From the NCBI GenBank assembly GCA_003133685.1, contig PKYQ01000023.1, positions 92,195 through 154,397 of the forward strand: a stretch of 62,203 nt of DNA, written 5' to 3'. This document shows positions 1-9,536 of this stretch, piece after piece. This DNA comes from Acidimicrobiaceae bacterium. Its GTDB lineage: Bacteria > Actinomycetota > Acidimicrobiia > Acidimicrobiales > RAAP-2. How positions within the stretch are numbered: the first letter of the stretch is position 1; every line of letters begins with the position of its first letter. Made by a program: the position numbers and the translations under genes. The notes under the pieces are model-generated. The model made no database searches. It saw only the letters and a program-made list of their open reading frames with translations, and was not told the origin of the DNA.

Positions 1-695
1 GTGTGCGACTTCGAACGGTCGTGGGCCCGAACCGGGTGCGTGAAACTCAGTATCGGCCATTGACTCTCGTGCGCGGCCTTGGCGAGCTGACGATCGGCAT
101 TGACGGCGTACGCGTGTCCGACCGATTCGAGCATCGGGATATCAGTCTCGGAGTCGGAGTACGCGAAGGATTCGTTGAGGTCGATGTCGCGCTTCTGGGC
201 GAGTTCGCGGATGGCGATCGCCTTGTTCTCGCCCTGGGCGAAGAACTCCATCTCGCCGGTGAACTTGCCGTGTTCGTCGATCTTGGCGCGCGACGAGATC
301 GCTCCGGTGATGCCGAGCAGTTCGGCGAAGGGCTCGACGATCTCGGCCGGCGACATGCTCACCAACCAGACTTCGTCGCCCTGGGCCATGTGGTGGTCGA
401 TGAGTTCGAGGGCCTCTTCGTAGATCAACGGTTCGATGATGTCGTTGATGGTCTCGGCGACCAGTTTCTTCACTTCCAAGTGGTCCCAGCCCTTAGTGAT
501 CTGCAAGACCGATTGGCGGATCTTCTCGAGTTTCTCATCATCAGCGCCGAAGCGCATAAACATCATCTGACTCAGGACTCCCCAGACCAGCGTGCGTCGA
601 TGCAGCAGTCCGCGGGCGTGGAACTCGGGTCCGAAGGCCACGAGCGAGGACTTCGCGATCACCGTCTTGTCTAAGTCAAAGAAGGCCGCTCGCAC
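1..695 (-). CDS. HAD-IB family phosphatase (SerB-like), 3' end outside window
   Basis: The reverse strand reads from a GTG at 695 through the left edge without a stop (at least 231 residues), so the C-terminus is missing. It shows the HAD phosphohydrolase motifs in order: FFDLDKTV near the N-terminus (nucleophile Asp and acid/base Asp in DxDxT), a Ser in LVSMSPAE (motif II), a Lys in GENKAIAI (motif III), and YSDSETDIPML (the acidic motif IV). The cap position and motif spacing fit the HAD-IB subfamily, which includes phosphoserine phosphatase and related small-molecule phosphatases. The substrate cannot be told from sequence. No ATG lies in frame at the N-terminus, so GTG is the only sensible start. 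Confidence 0.8.
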   Translation of the reverse strand, partial: MRAAFFDLDKTVIAKSSLVAFGPEFHARGLLHRRTLVWGVLSQMMFMRFGADDEKLEKIRQSVLQITKGWDHLEVKKLVAETINDIIEPLIYEEALELIDHHMAQGDEVWLVSMSPAEIVEPFAELLGITGAISSRAKIDEHGKFTGEMEFFAQGENKAIAIRELAQKRDIDLNESFAYSDSETDIPMLESVGHAYAVNADRQLAKAAHESQWPILSFTHPVRAHDRSKSH

Positions 696-736
696 CCATC
701 CATGCTAGGTCCGGTTCTATTTGCGTTGTCCGCAGA

Positions 737-1405
737 CTACGCAACGAACGCCGACGCGCACTCTTGCGTGGCGTCGGCGCGAGTGATCAAAATCACGTGA
801 TCGTGTTCAAGGAAATGCATTGACGGCGAAGGCACGAGTGGTTGACCGCTGCGCACGACGGCCACAATGCGCACCGAGTCGGGGAGAAGCAGTTCGTCGA
901 GCGTGAGGTGTTTGGTGACCGCGGGCGCGTTCGCCGCGAGCGTGACCTCGATCAGTCGCATTCGGCCCTGCGCGAGGTCCATCAAGTTGATGATCGCGCC
1001 GACCTCGACGGCCTCGTCGACCAGCGAGGTAATGAGTGCCGGCGTCGACACCGAGATGTCAACACCCCAACTCTCGTTGAAGAGCCATTCGTTTCGCGAG
1101 TTGTTGATGCGACTGATGACGCGCGGTACGCCGAACTCCTGTTTCGAGAGCCAACTGATCACCAGGTTGTCCTCGTCGTCGCCCGTCGCGGCGATGACGA
1201 CATCGACGCTGCGCAGGTCGGCCGCGGCGAGGTTCGCGTATTCGCACGCGTCGGCCGCCATCACGTTGACGCCGGGCAACATCGCCTTCAGGCGCTCGGC
1301 GGTCGTCGAAACCTGCTCGAGCAACGTGACGTCGTGGTGACGGTCCAGGAGATCCAACGCGATCGAGACGCCGACGGAGCCACCACCCGCGATCATCACT
1401 CTCAT
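737..1405 (-). CDS. TrkA-type potassium uptake regulatory protein (RCK domain), second of pair
   Basis: This 222-residue protein begins with a Rossmann NAD-binding core (MIAGGGSVGVSIALDLL) followed by an acidic residue at the end of the second strand (LLEQ), as in RCK_N domains, and ends in an RCK_C-like domain from about residue 140. TrkA proteins bind NAD(H) and gate membrane potassium transporters from the cytoplasm. It overlaps the upstream TrkA gene by 4 nt (ATGA), so the two are translationally coupled and probably form a heteromeric ring, like the adjacent CeoB/CeoC pair of mycobacteria. The divergent KimA-like permease is the obvious candidate partner; that link is inferred from position. 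Confidence 0.85.
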   Translation of the reverse strand: MRVMIAGGGSVGVSIALDLLDRHHDVTLLEQVSTTAERLKAMLPGVNVMAADACEYANLAAADLRSVDVVIAATGDDEDNLVISWLSKQEFGVPRVISRINNSRNEWLFNESWGVDISVSTPALITSLVDEAVEVGAIINLMDLAQGRMRLIEVTLAANAPAVTKHLTLDELLLPDSVRIVAVVRSGQPLVPSPSMHFLEHDHVILITRADATQECASAFVA

Positions 1406-2055
1406 CGTTGGCCGCTCTCGATGAGTGACTTCAACTCTTCGAGTCCTTCGGTGGTGACCAGGAACTCAAGCACGTCGTCTTCTTGGGCGAAGAGCCCCTC
1501 GATGTTCACTCGGCCCTGACCCCCGCGAATGAGTCCGACGACCCGGATGCTGTCGCCGTGGTCGTAGTAACTGATCGGTTTGCCGGCGAGCACGTCGGGG
1601 ACGATGCGCTCCACCAAGTGCAAAGTGCCCGAGCTCGCGGTCCATTCAACCGAATCGTCGGCCGGCAGGATCCATCGCTTCACCTGCTGGGTCGTCCAGA
1701 GCGACGTCGCCACCGTCGGGATGCCGAGCTTCATGTAGATGTCGGCGCGGGCCGGGTCGTAGATACGAGCGACGACGTTCTTGATCTCGTAGTTGTCGCG
1801 CGCGATGCGCGCACAGAGAATGTTCGTGTTGTCGCCGCTCGTCACCGCCGCGAGCGCGTTGGCTCGACGCGCGTCGGCCTGAAACAAAATGTCGCGGTCG
1901 AAGCCCGAACCGACAAGGGTCTTGCCGTGAAAGTGGTGCAAACGCCGGAAGGCGTCGCGGTTTTTGTCGACGATGACGACGGAGTGACCCTCTTCTGAGA
2001 GTTGCATCGCGAGCTCTGATCCCACTCGACCACAGCCGACGACGACGATATGCAC
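1402..2055 (-). CDS. TrkA-type potassium uptake regulatory protein (RCK domain), first of pair
   Basis: The protein contains the dinucleotide-binding motif VVVGCGRVGSELA followed by VIVDKN, and then RCK_N and RCK_C regions, giving about 217 residues from the GTG at 2055. A longer frame runs to a TTG at 2091, and a GTG at 2073 is also possible; I chose 2055 because the Rossmann strand begins immediately after it, as is usual for TrkA. The start region faces the divergent permease gene across roughly 100 bp, so the two units may share regulation. Role by family: cytoplasmic NAD-responsive gating subunit of a potassium transporter. Confidence 0.82.
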   Translation of the reverse strand: MHIVVVGCGRVGSELAMQLSEEGHSVVIVDKNRDAFRRLHHFHGKTLVGSGFDRDILFQADARRANALAAVTSGDNTNILCARIARDNYEIKNVVARIYDPARADIYMKLGIPTVATSLWTTQQVKRWILPADDSVEWTASSGTLHLVERIVPDVLAGKPISYYDHGDSIRVVGLIRGGQGRVNIEGLFAQEDDVLEFLVTTEGLEELKSLIESGQR

Positions 2056-2154
2056 CTCGTCATCTGAACACACTTTTCGACGGAGGTGCAACTAACGCCA
2101 TGAGGCGTGTGGCGTCACCAAAGTGGTTCAGGGGCCTCGTTTAGTATCGAATGA

Positions 2155-4530
2155 GTGTCAGAAGCCGATAACCAGATTTCCAAAAGTTCGTTGATTCTGA
2201 CGTCCCACGCCAACTTGGCTGACGTGTATCCCGAGTCGCTGGGTTACCGGCTTAAACGACTCTTCCTGGGAAAGCCGTTCGTTACCGAGCAGTTGAGTGG
2301 CGAACGCCTTCATCGCGCGGTGGCGCTCGGCGTCTTGGCGCCGGACTGCATTTCGTCCTCGGCGTACGGCACCGAAGAGATCCTCACGCAGATGACGCCC
2401 TTCATCGGAATCGCCGCGTTCGCCCTCGTCGTGCCGATCATGTTCGTGATTCTCGGCGTTCTCTTCTTCGTCACGACCAGCTACATGGACGTCATCAAGT
2501 ACTACACCACCGCCGGGGGATCGTACGTCGTGGCGCGTGACAACTTCGGTCCGAAGATCGCCCAGATCGCCGCGGTGGCCCTGTTGATCGACTACACGGT
2601 CACCGTCGCGGTCCAGTGCTCGGCCGGCACCGCCGTGTTGGCGAGCATGATCCCGTCAATTCGCGCACACCCTTATCCGTTGCTGATTACCGTCGGCGTC
2701 GTCCTGATTCTCATCTACGGGAACCTGCGTGGTTTGAAAGAGGCCGGCAGTTACTTCGCGTTCCCGACGTACTTCTACATGGTGATGATGACGGCGATGA
2801 TCATCTTCGGTGTCTACAAGAAGATCGCCGGTTCTCTCAATCGGATCCCGCTCCCGATGCAAAGAGACCTCATCGGTCATCATCTCGGTTCCAAGGGCAC
2901 CGGTGTCTTGATGGGTCTCGCCTTCATCTCGCTGCTTCGCGCCTACGCCCAGGGCGGTTCGTCGTTGACCGGTCTCGAAGCGATCTCTAACGGCGTCGCC
3001 AGTTTCCGTCGCCCGGAGTCGTCGAACGCTCGCAAGACCCTCGTCACGATGTCGAGCATTCTGGCGTTCCTCCTTCTCGGCATCACGTTGCTCGCGGCGT
3101 GGACCCACGCGATTCCCTACGACGCCGGCTATCCCACCGTCGTCAGCCAAGAAGTGCTGGACGTCTTCGGTGCCCACGGGATAGGCCACATCATTTATTA
3201 CGTCGCGCTGATCGCGACCATCATGATCCTCTACACCGGCGGCAACACGTCCTTCAATGGTTTCCCGTTCCTGGCGAACTACGTCGCGACCGACAAGTAC
3301 CTGCCGCGCCAGTTGACGAAACGCGGTCACCGACTCGCCTTTTCCAACGGCATCATCGTGTTGGGCATCGTCGCCCTGACGCTGATCATTGTCTTCGACG
3401 CCAGTGTGAACTCACTCGTCGCGCTGTACGCGATTGGTGTGTTCACAGGATTCACGCTCGCCGGAGCGGGGATGGTGGCACGTCATTTGCGTGAGAAAAT
3501 CGGCAAGTGGCGCTTTGGAGTCTTCGTCAATGCGCTCTCGGCCACCGTCACGTCGATCGTGGTTTTGATTTTCCTGATCGTGAAGTTCACCGAGGGCGCC
3601 TGGATCATCGCCGTCGTTGGACCTTTCATGTACTGGGCGCTGATTCGACTCAATAAGCAGTACGTTCGCGAAGAGCGCGCGTTCGAAGCGGTAAGTGGCC
3701 GGGCCGCGACCATGAACATCCGAATGAACCGCGTCGTGGTCTTCGTCGACACCTACGACCTCGTCACGGAGAGGTCGCTTCTCTACTGTCTTTCGCTCAA
3801 CGCGTACTCCATTCGCGCGGTCCATTTCGACATCGACCCCATCGTCACCGCCCGCCTCGAAGAGAAGTGGGGTGCGCCCGGTACCGCGTCGGCCGGGATC
3901 ACGCTCGAGATCGTCGAATGCGACGACCGACGCGTCGACCGCGCCGCGTTGGAACTGGTTGCCGACGTCGTGCGCGACCCCGAGGTCTTCTGCATGGTCA
4001 TCCTGCCGCGCCGAGGCTACGTCTCTCGACTACAGCGTTTCTTGCACGACCGCAGCGCGGACGCGATCGCCGCGGCCATCATGCACGTGCCGCGAACGGC
4101 CGCCACGATCGTGCCCTATCGCGCGGTGCGAAAGATCTCAGAAGGCGCGATGCAAGAGGCACCGCGAAGTGACGAAGTTGTTCGCGGCGGTGTGCGCGAC
4201 AGTGCGCACCTGGTCGCGGACGTGAAGCTGGCCCAACGCTCGGCCGACTCCGAACCGATTGGCGGATTGGTCGAGCGTCAGTTCGCGGAAATCGCCGGGC
4301 GAGTGCGCTCGATGGCGATCAATCACGAGAGTGGTGGTCACGAACTGCGGTGCGTGATTGCCGACAACTCCGGTTCGGTCACCCTCGTGTTTCAGGGTCG
4401 GTCCAACATCCCCGGCATCGAACGCGGCACGCGACTGCTCGTTCGCGGCACGGTCACGTCACTTCGTCGTGAAGCGGTGATCCTCAATCCTCAGTACGAG
4501 ATTGTGGCCGCACCGCAAGGTGAGAATTAA
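2155..4530 (+). CDS. KimA-like APC/KUP-type potassium permease with C-terminal OB-fold domain
   Basis: This is a 791-residue membrane protein starting at GTG 2155. The N-terminal motif CISSSAYGTEEIL is the signature region of APC-superfamily proteins related to KimA, and about twelve hydrophobic segments follow up to about residue 480. A soluble region (about 510-660) resembles the cytoplasmic USP-like domain of KimA. The last about 90 residues (FAEIAGRVRSM through LNPQYEIV) look like an OB-fold with the strand pattern seen in short actinobacterial OB-fold proteins. In mycobacteria an APC permease, two TrkA proteins and a separate OB-fold protein are neighbours; here permease and OB-fold appear fused. 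KimA imports potassium and is inhibited by c-di-AMP; potassium as substrate is inferred from homology and the adjacent TrkA genes. Confidence 0.8.
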   Translation: MSEADNQISKSSLILTSHANLADVYPESLGYRLKRLFLGKPFVTEQLSGERLHRAVALGVLAPDCISSSAYGTEEILTQMTPFIGIAAFALVVPIMFVILGVLFFVTTSYMDVIKYYTTAGGSYVVARDNFGPKIAQIAAVALLIDYTVTVAVQCSAGTAVLASMIPSIRAHPYPLLITVGVVLILIYGNLRGLKEAGSYFAFPTYFYMVMMTAMIIFGVYKKIAGSLNRIPLPMQRDLIGHHLGSKGTGVLMGLAFISLLRAYAQGGSSLTGLEAISNGVASFRRPESSNARKTLVTMSSILAFLLLGITLLAAWTHAIPYDAGYPTVVSQEVLDVFGAHGIGHIIYYVALIATIMILYTGGNTSFNGFPFLANYVATDKYLPRQLTKRGHRLAFSNGIIVLGIVALTLIIVFDASVNSLVALYAIGVFTGFTLAGAGMVARHLREKIGKWRFGVFVNALSATVTSIVVLIFLIVKFTEGAWIIAVVGPFMYWALIRLNKQYVREERAFEAVSGRAATMNIRMNRVVVFVDTYDLVTERSLLYCLSLNAYSIRAVHFDIDPIVTARLEEKWGAPGTASAGITLEIVECDDRRVDRAALELVADVVRDPEVFCMVILPRRGYVSRLQRFLHDRSADAIAAAIMHVPRTAATIVPYRAVRKISEGAMQEAPRSDEVVRGGVRDSAHLVADVKLAQRSADSEPIGGLVERQFAEIAGRVRSMAINHESGGHELRCVIADNSGSVTLVFQGRSNIPGIERGTRLLVRGTVTSLRREAVILNPQYEIVAAPQGEN

Positions 4531-4691
4531 AAAACAACAAAGAACGAATCGCCAGTACACGCCCAGCGATTGACGCGACCGATGGGCCGTGGACGCCGAG
4601 CATGACGCCGGTAGGGTCGAAGACCTGTCTATCTTGTAGAGCGCAAGGAGAGGTGGCGTGCGCCACCGCGTCAATCTGAGAAAGGAGGAGC

Positions 4692-7457
4692 ATGGCCCGG
4701 GCCCTCGTCATCGTCGAATCAATCGCGAAAGCGACACGGATCCAGGGGATGCTCGGTCCCGACTACATCGTGAAGCCCTCGATCGGACACATTCGTGACC
4801 TCCCCCAGAGCGCCGCGGACATCCCGGCTTCGGTGAAGGGCGAGAAGTGGGCACGACTCGGCATCAACGTCCACGACCACTTCAAGCCGGTCTACGTCGT
4901 CTCGAGTGACCGTAAGAAAATCGTTGCTGAACTCAAAGCCGCCCTGAAACAGGTCGACGAGCTCTATCTCGCGACCGACGAGGACCGCGAAGGGGAGGCC
5001 ATCGCCTGGCACCTCCAAGAAGTGCTGAATCCCAAGGTGCCCGTCAAGCGAATGGTCTTTCACGAGATCACGCCCGCCGCCATCGCCAAGGCGGTGAGCG
5101 AGACCCGTGACCTCGACCTACGTCTCGTCGACGCGCAGGAAGGTCGTCGCTTCCTCGACCGCCTCGTCGGTTACGAAGTCTCTCCGGTTCTCTGGCGCGC
5201 CGTCGATAAGGCCCGTTCGGCCGGACGCGTCCAGTCCGTCGCGATTCGTCTGGTGTGCGAGCGCGAACGCGAGCGAATGGACTTCACCTCGGCGACCTGG
5301 TTCGACGTCACGGCCGCCATGAATACAAAAGGCAACGCCTTTGACGCGACGCTCGAGTCAGTCGATGGTTCCTCGCTGGCGACCGGCAAGAACTTCGACG
5401 CCAGCGGCGTGCTCGACGCCAAGGCGAACGTCCAGGTCTTGAGTGAGACTTCGGCGACGTCGATCGCCGACGCACTGCCCGGCGCCACGGTGACGGTGTC
5501 GTCGGTCGCTTCGACGCCACGAACGCAGCGCCCGCAGCCACCGTTCATGACGTCATCACTGCAGATCGAAGCCAGTCGCAAACTCCGCTTCGATCCGGAA
5601 CGGACGATGCGCGCGGCCCAGCGACTCTACGAACAGGGTTGGATCACCTATATGCGAACCGACTCGACGACGCTCTCGGACGAGGCGATTCGTGCTGCGC
5701 GCGCCACGGCCGCGACGATGTTCGGCGACGACTACGTCGCTGACGCCCCGCGGCGCTACGACCGCAAGGTGAAAAACGCGCAAGAGGCGCACGAGGCGAT
5801 CCGACCGGCCGGCGAGTCGTTTCGCTCACTCGACGAAGCGCACGCCCAACTCGGAGGCGACGAACTCGCCGTGTACGACCTCGTGTGGAAGCGCACGCTC
5901 GCCTCTCAGATGGTCGACGCACGCTTGACCCAGGACAAGGTTCGTCTGGAATCCACGTTGAGCGGCGTCGCCGGCTTTGACGGCGACGTGCTCGTCGGAC
6001 TCAGCGCGACCGGTCTGCGGATCGAATTCCCCGGCTTTCGACGGGCCTACGTCGAGGGGACCGACGACCCGGAGGCCGAGTTGGCCGACCAGGAACGCAT
6101 CCTGCCCCCGCTCGCTGAGGGCGAGGTCGTGCCCGTCACGAACGCCGAGGCGAAAGGTCACGACACGCAACCACCCGACCGCTTCTCCGAGGCGACGCTG
6201 ATCAAGAAATTGGAAGACCTCGGCATCGGACGACCCTCGACCTACGCGTCGGTGATGAAGACGATCGATCGACGCGGCTACGTGTGGAAGAAGGGCAAGT
6301 CCCTCGTGCCGGCCTTTCGGGCCTTCGCGGTCGTCAACCTCCTCCAGCAGTACTTCGCCGACCTCGTCGACTACCAGTTCACGGCCGCGATGGAAGACGA
6401 GCTCGACGAGATCGCCCGGGGGAATCAGGACCTCGAGCCGTGGTTGCAGAAGTTCTACTTCGGCGATCCCTCAGCGACGACGGAACTGGCCAAGCTCGGT
6501 CTCGAGCACATGACGCACGAACCCCACGAATTCGATTTCGCGGCCATCAACTCGATTCCGCTCGGCGTCGCCGATGACGGCGTTGCGATCAGTGTTCGAT
6601 CGGGACGTTACGGCCCGTACCTCGTCCACGGTGACGAGCGCGTCTCCATCCCTGAAGCGACCGAGCCCGATTCGCTCAGCGTCGCAAAGGCGCTCGAACT
6701 GCTTTCGGCGCCGAGCAACGACCGCGAACTTGGTCTCGATGACGAGACCGGACTGCCGATCTTCTTGAAGGCCGGTCGTTACGGCCCCTACGTCCAGGTC
6801 GGTGAGATGACCGATCCGAAGGAGAAACCCAAGACCGCCTCGCTGTTCACGACGATGTCGCCCGAGACCGTCACGCTCGCTGACGCGAAGAAACTGCTGT
6901 TGCTGCCGCGCGTCGTTGGCGAGCACCCCGAGGGAGAGCCGATTATCGCCCAAAACGGGCGGTACGGACCGTATCTGACGTGGGGCAAGGAGACTCGCTC
7001 GCTCGAAGACGAGGAGCAGATCTTCTCAATCGACCTCGCGGGCGCGCTGGCGCTGTTGGCCCAACCCAAGCAGCGCGGCCGCCGTGCGGCCGCGGGACCG
7101 TTGAAGGAACTTGGCGAAGATCCCGTCACGAAACGAAACGTCGTGGTGCGCACCGGCCGCTTCGGTCTCTACGTCACCGACGGCGAGATCAACGCCACGC
7201 TTCGACTCGGCGACACCCCCGAGACCATCTCGCTCGATCGCGCCTGTGAGCTGCTCGCCGAACGGCGCAACGCCGAGCCGTCGAGTCGTCCCCGAAAGGC
7301 GACGAAGTCGACCAAGAAAGCAACGAAGAAGACTGCGAAGAAGGCGACCAAGATACCGACGCCGAAAAAGGCGACGGGAACGGCCAAGCGCGCGGCGGTC
7401 GTCCAAGGCGCGAAGTCCAACGCCGCGTTGATTGCGGCGACGCACACGGACGACTGA
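4692..7457 (+). CDS. topA: DNA topoisomerase I
   Basis: This 921-residue type IA topoisomerase relaxes negatively supercoiled DNA. It has an N-terminal Toprim domain (LVIVES at 5-10, then TDEDREGE at 95-102 with the metal-binding acidic residues), and the catalytic tyrosine is Tyr320 in WITYMRTDST. After the core there are four C-terminal repeats with the GRYGPYL pattern (about residues 600-840) in place of zinc fingers, then a Lys/Ala-rich basic tail, the usual actinobacterial arrangement. The commonly conserved Pro of VESPAKA is Ile here (VESIAKA). A strong Shine-Dalgarno sequence, AAAGGAGGA, lies at 4681-4689. The stop overlaps the tmk start by 1 nt, so topA-tmk-holB is one operon. Confidence 0.97.
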   Translation: MARALVIVESIAKATRIQGMLGPDYIVKPSIGHIRDLPQSAADIPASVKGEKWARLGINVHDHFKPVYVVSSDRKKIVAELKAALKQVDELYLATDEDREGEAIAWHLQEVLNPKVPVKRMVFHEITPAAIAKAVSETRDLDLRLVDAQEGRRFLDRLVGYEVSPVLWRAVDKARSAGRVQSVAIRLVCERERERMDFTSATWFDVTAAMNTKGNAFDATLESVDGSSLATGKNFDASGVLDAKANVQVLSETSATSIADALPGATVTVSSVASTPRTQRPQPPFMTSSLQIEASRKLRFDPERTMRAAQRLYEQGWITYMRTDSTTLSDEAIRAARATAATMFGDDYVADAPRRYDRKVKNAQEAHEAIRPAGESFRSLDEAHAQLGGDELAVYDLVWKRTLASQMVDARLTQDKVRLESTLSGVAGFDGDVLVGLSATGLRIEFPGFRRAYVEGTDDPEAELADQERILPPLAEGEVVPVTNAEAKGHDTQPPDRFSEATLIKKLEDLGIGRPSTYASVMKTIDRRGYVWKKGKSLVPAFRAFAVVNLLQQYFADLVDYQFTAAMEDELDEIARGNQDLEPWLQKFYFGDPSATTELAKLGLEHMTHEPHEFDFAAINSIPLGVADDGVAISVRSGRYGPYLVHGDERVSIPEATEPDSLSVAKALELLSAPSNDRELGLDDETGLPIFLKAGRYGPYVQVGEMTDPKEKPKTASLFTTMSPETVTLADAKKLLLLPRVVGEHPEGEPIIAQNGRYGPYLTWGKETRSLEDEEQIFSIDLAGALALLAQPKQRGRRAAAGPLKELGEDPVTKRNVVVRTGRFGLYVTDGEINATLRLGDTPETISLDRACELLAERRNAEPSSRPRKATKSTKKATKKTAKKATKIPTPKKATGTAKRAAVVQGAKSNAALIAATHTDD

Positions 7458-8059
7458 TGGGCCGCGGCTCCTTCGTCGTGTTCGAAGGAATCGACGCGAG
7501 CGGCAAGAGCACGCAGGCCCGTCGCGTCGCGGAACTTCATGACGCGCACTTCACATTCGAGCCCGGCGACACGCCCTTGGGCGTCGATCTTCGCCGCTGG
7601 GTTCTCGACGCGGCGACGCCAATGACGCCGATCACCGAGGCGCTCTTGATGCTGGCCGATCGGTCACATCACGTGCGCACCGTAATCGAACCGATGCTCG
7701 CGAGCGGGCGCTCCGTCGTCAGCGACCGGTACTTCGCCTCGACGTTGGCCTACCAGGGTTACGGGCGCGGGGTCGACCTCGATCGTCTTGAGGCCGCCAC
7801 GGAACTGGCCATCGGCGGATGCCTACCCGACCTGACGGTGCTGATCGATACGCCGCTGGAGGTCGCGAACGAACGCCGGGCCCCTGACGTGCGTGATCGC
7901 TTCGAATCGGCCGACCTGGATTTCCACCAGCGAGTGCGCGACGGGTACTTGGCGATCGCGGCCAAGTGGGGCGAACGCTGGTGCGTGATCGACGGCTCGC
8001 ACAGCGAATCAGAGGTCGCCGCGTTGGTCGACGAGCGACTCGCCTCTTTACCATGGTGA
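7457..8059 (+). CDS. tmk: dTMP kinase (thymidylate kinase)
   Basis: This 200-residue protein has the thymidylate kinase P-loop FEGIDASGKSTQARR near its N-terminus, the DRY motif in VVSDRYFAS (substrate binding), and a lid region in the second half. The enzyme phosphorylates dTMP to dTDP with ATP in the cytoplasm, feeding dTTP synthesis. Its ATG overlaps the topA stop (TGATG), and the gene ends 1 nt before holB, so the three replication-related genes are co-transcribed. Length is normal for the family. Confidence 0.95.
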   Translation: MGRGSFVVFEGIDASGKSTQARRVAELHDAHFTFEPGDTPLGVDLRRWVLDAATPMTPITEALLMLADRSHHVRTVIEPMLASGRSVVSDRYFASTLAYQGYGRGVDLDRLEAATELAIGGCLPDLTVLIDTPLEVANERRAPDVRDRFESADLDFHQRVRDGYLAIAAKWGERWCVIDGSHSESEVAALVDERLASLPW

Positions 8060-8060
8060 G

Positions 8061-9149
8061 ATGACTGACGTCTTCGATGCACTCGTGGGGCAGGAGACCG
8101 CAGTGGCGGCGATGCGTCAGTACGTCAAGGCGCCGGTGCACGCCTATCTCATCAGCGGACCCGTCGGATCAAGCCTGCACGACACCGTGTTGACGTTTGC
8201 GGCGGCCCTGCAATGCCCCCAGAACGGATGCGGCGCCTGTGAGATTTGTCGACTGGTTCTGAGCGACGCCGACGCCGACGTCTACTTCGCCGAGCGTGCC
8301 GGCCTGTCGTGGCGAATTGACGAGCTGCGTGAAGCGGATCGGGTGAGTCGACGACGGCCATTGGGTTTGGGCTATCAGATCGTCATCATCGAAGACGTGG
8401 AACTCACGACCACGGGCGCGTCGCCCAGCGCGCCAGCGTTGTTGAAGTCGCTCGAAGAGACGCCGTCGCGAACGATATTTCTGCTGACCGCCGAAGAGGT
8501 GCCACCGGCACTCGACACGATCGCGTCACGCTGCGTGGAACTGAAGCTCAAGGGACTCAGTGAAGAGGGGATCGCCGAGGTGCTGATTCGAGAAGGGGCC
8601 ACCGCTCTCGCCGCGCGCGCGGCGGCCAGCGCGGCCAACGGCAACCTGCGGCGTGCGCGAATCCTCGGACGCGACGACGAACTGGCCCAGCGCATCGCGC
8701 AGTGGCGATCGGTCCCCGATCGATTGAATGGGACGCCGGCCACCTCGGCCGCGCTCGCCACCGAGATCGCGCGAGCCCTCGACCACGCGATCGCGCCACT
8801 GCAGCAGATCCAGGACGAGGAGATGGAGTTGCGTGTTCGAGAGGCACGGCAGATGGGGCAGCGATCGATTTCAAATCGACGCGACACGGAGGCGCAGTTC
8901 AAGCGCGAGCAACGACGTTTTCGCATCGACGAACTGCGCTTTGGTCTGACCGCGCTGACCAACGTGTACCGCGACCGCATGGTCGAGAGCCTTGAGGGCA
9001 GCGAACTCGGCGACGCGCGCGATCAGTACCGCGTTGGGGCGTCGATCCGAGCCATCGGGGTCTTGAGCGAGGCGACACGACGACTCTCATCCAACGTCGA
9101 TGAGACGCTGCTCTTGAACGACCTCATGCTCTCGTTGATGGAGTTCTGA
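8061..9149 (+). CDS. holB: DNA polymerase III clamp loader subunit delta'
   Basis: This 362-residue AAA+ protein lies directly after tmk, a conserved actinobacterial arrangement. The four-cysteine zinc module is visible (Cys52, Cys57, Cys60, Cys63). The P-loop position reads ISGPVGSSLHD and lacks the GKT of an active Walker A, as expected for delta', which does not hydrolyse ATP. A sensor-like region (LLKSLEETPSRTIFLLTAE) follows at the usual place. Delta' works with delta and tau/gamma to load the beta sliding clamp. The C-terminal collar region is less conserved. dnaX paralogues are excluded by the degenerate P-loop. Confidence 0.92.
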   Translation: MTDVFDALVGQETAVAAMRQYVKAPVHAYLISGPVGSSLHDTVLTFAAALQCPQNGCGACEICRLVLSDADADVYFAERAGLSWRIDELREADRVSRRRPLGLGYQIVIIEDVELTTTGASPSAPALLKSLEETPSRTIFLLTAEEVPPALDTIASRCVELKLKGLSEEGIAEVLIREGATALAARAAASAANGNLRRARILGRDDELAQRIAQWRSVPDRLNGTPATSAALATEIARALDHAIAPLQQIQDEEMELRVREARQMGQRSISNRRDTEAQFKREQRRFRIDELRFGLTALTNVYRDRMVESLEGSELGDARDQYRVGASIRAIGVLSEATRRLSSNVDETLLLNDLMLSLMEF

Positions 9150-9199
9150 GATTTCTCGAAGTCGCCCGCGCCAACCCATCAGGTAGAGTTGCTGCTTGC

Positions 9200-9275
<76 letters not shown>

Positions 9276-9536
9276 TTCAGTGCGGGGTGATTCTCCGTTT
9301 CTCCTCTCCGTTTTGAAGGAGCAAGGTGTATGGAGGGTGCCAGCAGTGCAATCGCCTGATGTGTTTGACCCTCAAGGAGGATCGCCTTGGTACCCGAGTG
9401 GCGTTTTGTCATTCGCAAGGCGTCGAGTGACTCGACCGTGGGGTTGTGCACCAACCGGGGTCTGGTTGACTCGGGCGGCATGTTTGAGGCCGGCGTAGAA
9501 AGTTGGCTCTCGCTGACGCAGGGCTAACCCCTAGCC

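Noticed and set aside
3-674. Plus-strand open frame of 223 residues at the left edge
   Set aside because: The minus strand encodes a clear HAD phosphatase over the same interval, so the plus frame is a shadow.
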